Shown piece by piece: positions 62,356 through 64,000 of a DNA stretch of 64,000 nucleotides. Origin of the DNA: Lactonifactor sp. BIOML-A5 (lineage in GTDB: Bacteria; Bacillota; Clostridia; Lachnospirales; Lachnospiraceae); contig NZ_WKYV01000001.1 in NCBI RefSeq assembly GCF_009677585.1, forward strand, positions 191,001 through 255,000. The letters are read 5' to 3'. The position numbers and the translations under genes are program-made. Below the pieces are notes generated by a model. The model did not search any database. It saw nothing but the letters and a program-made list of their open reading frames with translations, and had not been told where the DNA came from. Numbering within the stretch: the first letter of the stretch is position 1; the number at the start of each line of letters is the position of its first letter.

Positions 62356-62796
62356 TTAATCAGCAAACAAATCCGAAAGTGCATCCTGGCAAATAAGTTT
62401 TATGCCATTTTTGCTGAGCACCTCAATCGCCTTCTCATTATCCGGCACACGGAAGATCATATAGGCCAAATCCACTTTTCTCGTAATAAAAGCATATGTA
62501 TACTCCAGATTCACACCGTTCTGGCCTAAAATGTCCAGTACTTTGACTAGACTTCCCGGCCTGTCCGGAATTTCTACTGCGAGAACTTTTGTTATGGAAA
62601 AGACATAACCCTCATCCTTCAGCACGCAGGCTGTTTTATAGGAATCGTCCACAATGATTCTCAGAATGCCGAAGTCTTCCGCATCAGCCAATGACATGGC
62701 ATGCATATTAATCTGATTGTCGTCCAGAAGCTTGGCGAATTCTTTTAACTGGCCCGGCTTATTTTCCAGAAAAACAGATATCTGCTTTACAGTCAT
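62356..62796 (-). CDS. ACT domain protein (paired with phenylacetate-CoA ligase)
   Basis: A 146-residue protein of two tandem ACT domains (QISVFLENKPGQLKEFAKLL and LAVEIPDRPGSLVKVLDIL), each with the ligand-turn PGxL. ACT domains bind amino acids. The gene lies 14 bases downstream of a phenylacetate-CoA ligase gene, a pairing frequent in Clostridia and Archaea, where it may sense an aromatic amino acid or its breakdown product. Confidence 0.9.
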   Translation of the reverse strand: MTVKQISVFLENKPGQLKEFAKLLDDNQINMHAMSLADAEDFGILRIIVDDSYKTACVLKDEGYVFSITKVLAVEIPDRPGSLVKVLDILGQNGVNLEYTYAFITRKVDLAYMIFRVPDNEKAIEVLSKNGIKLICQDALSDLFAD

Positions 62797-62810
62797 AGTA
62801 TCCCTCCTCT

Positions 62811-64000
62811 TTAATATAGGTTACGTTTATCAATTACACGTACCGCTTTTCCCTCGCTGCGGGCAATACTCTTTGGTGCCACAAGTTTTACCACTGCATA
62901 AATACCGAGCATTGCTTTCAGTGCATCCCTCAGTTCTTTTTCCTTGGCCGATACATAGGACAGGGAGTCGGAGAACATTTCCGGTGTCATTTCCACCAGC
63001 ACCTCCAGCTTGTCGCTGTTATTCTCTCTGCTTACGATAATCTGGTAATTAGCGGGATATCCCTTGTTCAAAAGAACTGTCTCAATCTGTGACGGGAAAA
63101 CATTTACCCCTTTAACAATAAGCATATCATCGCTGCGTCCCATTGGTTTTGTCATACGCACATGCGTCCTTCCACAGGAGCATTTCTTACGATTCAGGAC
63201 ACAGATGTCCCTGGTCCGGTAGCGAAGCAAAGGGAATGCCTCCTTTGTAATGCTAGTGAATACCAACTCTCCCTTTTCTCCGTCCGGCAGCACCTCTCCG
63301 GTATTAGGATCGATAATCTCCGCAATAAAATGATCTTCGTTAATATGCATTCCGGCCTGCTCGCTGCACTCGAATGACACACCCGGCCCTGATATCTCAG
63401 TAAGACCATAAATATCATAAGCTTTAATCCCCAGTTTGTTCTGGATATCCTGACGCATTTCTTCACTCCAGGCCTCCGCGCCAAAGATACCTGCTTTTAA
63501 CTTAATCTGATCCTGCAGGCCTCTTTCACAGATTGTCTCTCCTAAATAAGCCGCATAGGACGGCGTACAGCAGAGAATTGTAGAACCCAGATCACACATA
63601 AACTGGATCTGACGATCTGTATTTCCGGAAGACATAGGGAGTGTAAGGGCACCCACTTTATGAGACCCGCCGTTAAGCCCCGGGCCGCCGGTAAATAAGC
63701 CATATCCATAGCTTACATGAACCACATCGTCTTTCGTTCCCCCGGCGGCCACAATCGCCCGGGCGCAGCACTCATCCCACAGATCGATATCATGCTGTGT
63801 ATAAAAAGCAACTACTCTTCTTCCTGTTGTTCCGCTTGTGGATTGGATACGCACGCAATCTTTTAGCGGCATTGCCATTAATCCATATGGATACGCTTCC
63901 CTCAAATCGTCCTTAGTTAGAAAGGGCAATTTATGGAGATCCCCTCTGGACTTAATATCCTCAGGCTTTACCCCCTTTTTGTCCATCATACTGCGGTAAT
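62811..64000 (-). CDS. paaK: Phenylacetate--CoA ligase, partial
   Basis: The gene runs off the right edge; about 396 residues of an adenylate-forming enzyme are visible, lacking the first 30-40. The frame stays open past the ATG at 63989 (YRSMMDKK), so that is not the start. QSTSGTTGRRV is the phosphate loop, AEAWSEEMRQ, YGLTEISGPGVSFEC and the RTRDI/KGVNVFPSQIE segments are typical of PaaK, and the C-terminal lid domain is complete. It activates phenylacetate or a related aryl acid with CoA and ATP. Confidence 0.93.
   Translation of the reverse strand, partial: YRSMMDKKGVKPEDIKSRGDLHKLPFLTKDDLREAYPYGLMAMPLKDCVRIQSTSGTTGRRVVAFYTQHDIDLWDECCARAIVAAGGTKDDVVHVSYGYGLFTGGPGLNGGSHKVGALTLPMSSGNTDRQIQFMCDLGSTILCCTPSYAAYLGETICERGLQDQIKLKAGIFGAEAWSEEMRQDIQNKLGIKAYDIYGLTEISGPGVSFECSEQAGMHINEDHFIAEIIDPNTGEVLPDGEKGELVFTSITKEAFPLLRYRTRDICVLNRKKCSCGRTHVRMTKPMGRSDDMLIVKGVNVFPSQIETVLLNKGYPANYQIIVSRENNSDKLEVLVEMTPEMFSDSLSYVSAKEKELRDALKAMLGIYAVVKLVAPKSIARSEGKAVRVIDKRNLY

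Noticed and set aside
1..64000. CRISPR arrays, prophage or toxin-antitoxin systems
   Set aside because: No regularly spaced direct repeats of suitable length, phage structural genes or recognisable toxin-antitoxin pairs were found.

Overview
This window comes from the chromosome of a spore-forming, Gram-positive anaerobe of the Clostridia, most likely a member of the Lachnospiraceae. The evidence is the gene content: mraZ-to-ftsZ followed by spoIIGA-sigE and sigG, a Spo0E-like gene, an Stk kinase with three PASTA repeats, a meso-diaminopimelate type MurE (DNPR motif), and an acetogen-like set of corrinoid methyl-transfer proteins. Most of the first 37 kb is transcribed on the minus strand.

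Layout. 1-7.7 kb: end of a peptide-type solute-binding lipoprotein, nrdR, ylmC, an amidohydrolase, a small zincin, sigG, sigE, spoIIGA and aroD, with aroE divergent. 9-22.2 kb: a complete division and cell wall (dcw) cluster, transcribed mraZ-rsmH-ftsL-two class B PBPs-mraY-murD-ftsW-murA-ftsQ-ftsZ. 22.4-23.8 kb: ychF and a 53-residue Spo0E-like gene. 23.9-37.3 kb: a conserved housekeeping run transcribed murE-priA-def-fmt-peptidase-rsmB-rlmN-stp-pknB-rsgA-rpe-thiN.

37.7-55.3 kb is the accessory and most interesting part. A carbamate kinase-like gene is followed by a methyltetrahydrofolate methyltransferase and a corrinoid protein. Then come two nearly duplicate operons of an M24 peptidase plus an MFS transporter, with a ThrE-type exporter pair between them, an XRE-cupin regulator, a non-pyrrolysine MttB-family methyltransferase, a corrinoid activator (RACo), a DUF2284 protein, a second corrinoid protein and a PucR-type regulator. 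Together they can be read as uptake of an N-methylated compound, demethylation onto a corrinoid protein, passage of the methyl group to tetrahydrofolate, and repair of inactive cobalamin. The substrate cannot be read from sequence. A shared CACACACATGA motif just downstream of three sigma-A type promoters suggests one regulator links both M24-MFS operons with mttB.

55.3-64 kb: uppP, carAB with an apparent leader attenuator, tRNA-Leu(CAG), a HAD phosphatase, a large repeat element, an ACT-domain protein and a truncated phenylacetate-CoA ligase.

A dispersed, strongly structured repeat family is present at about 8.7, 40.5 and 61.8 kb. The middle copy is fused to the remains of a class C group II intron that inserted just after a transcription terminator. 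No CRISPR array, rRNA operon, prophage or intact insertion sequence was seen.
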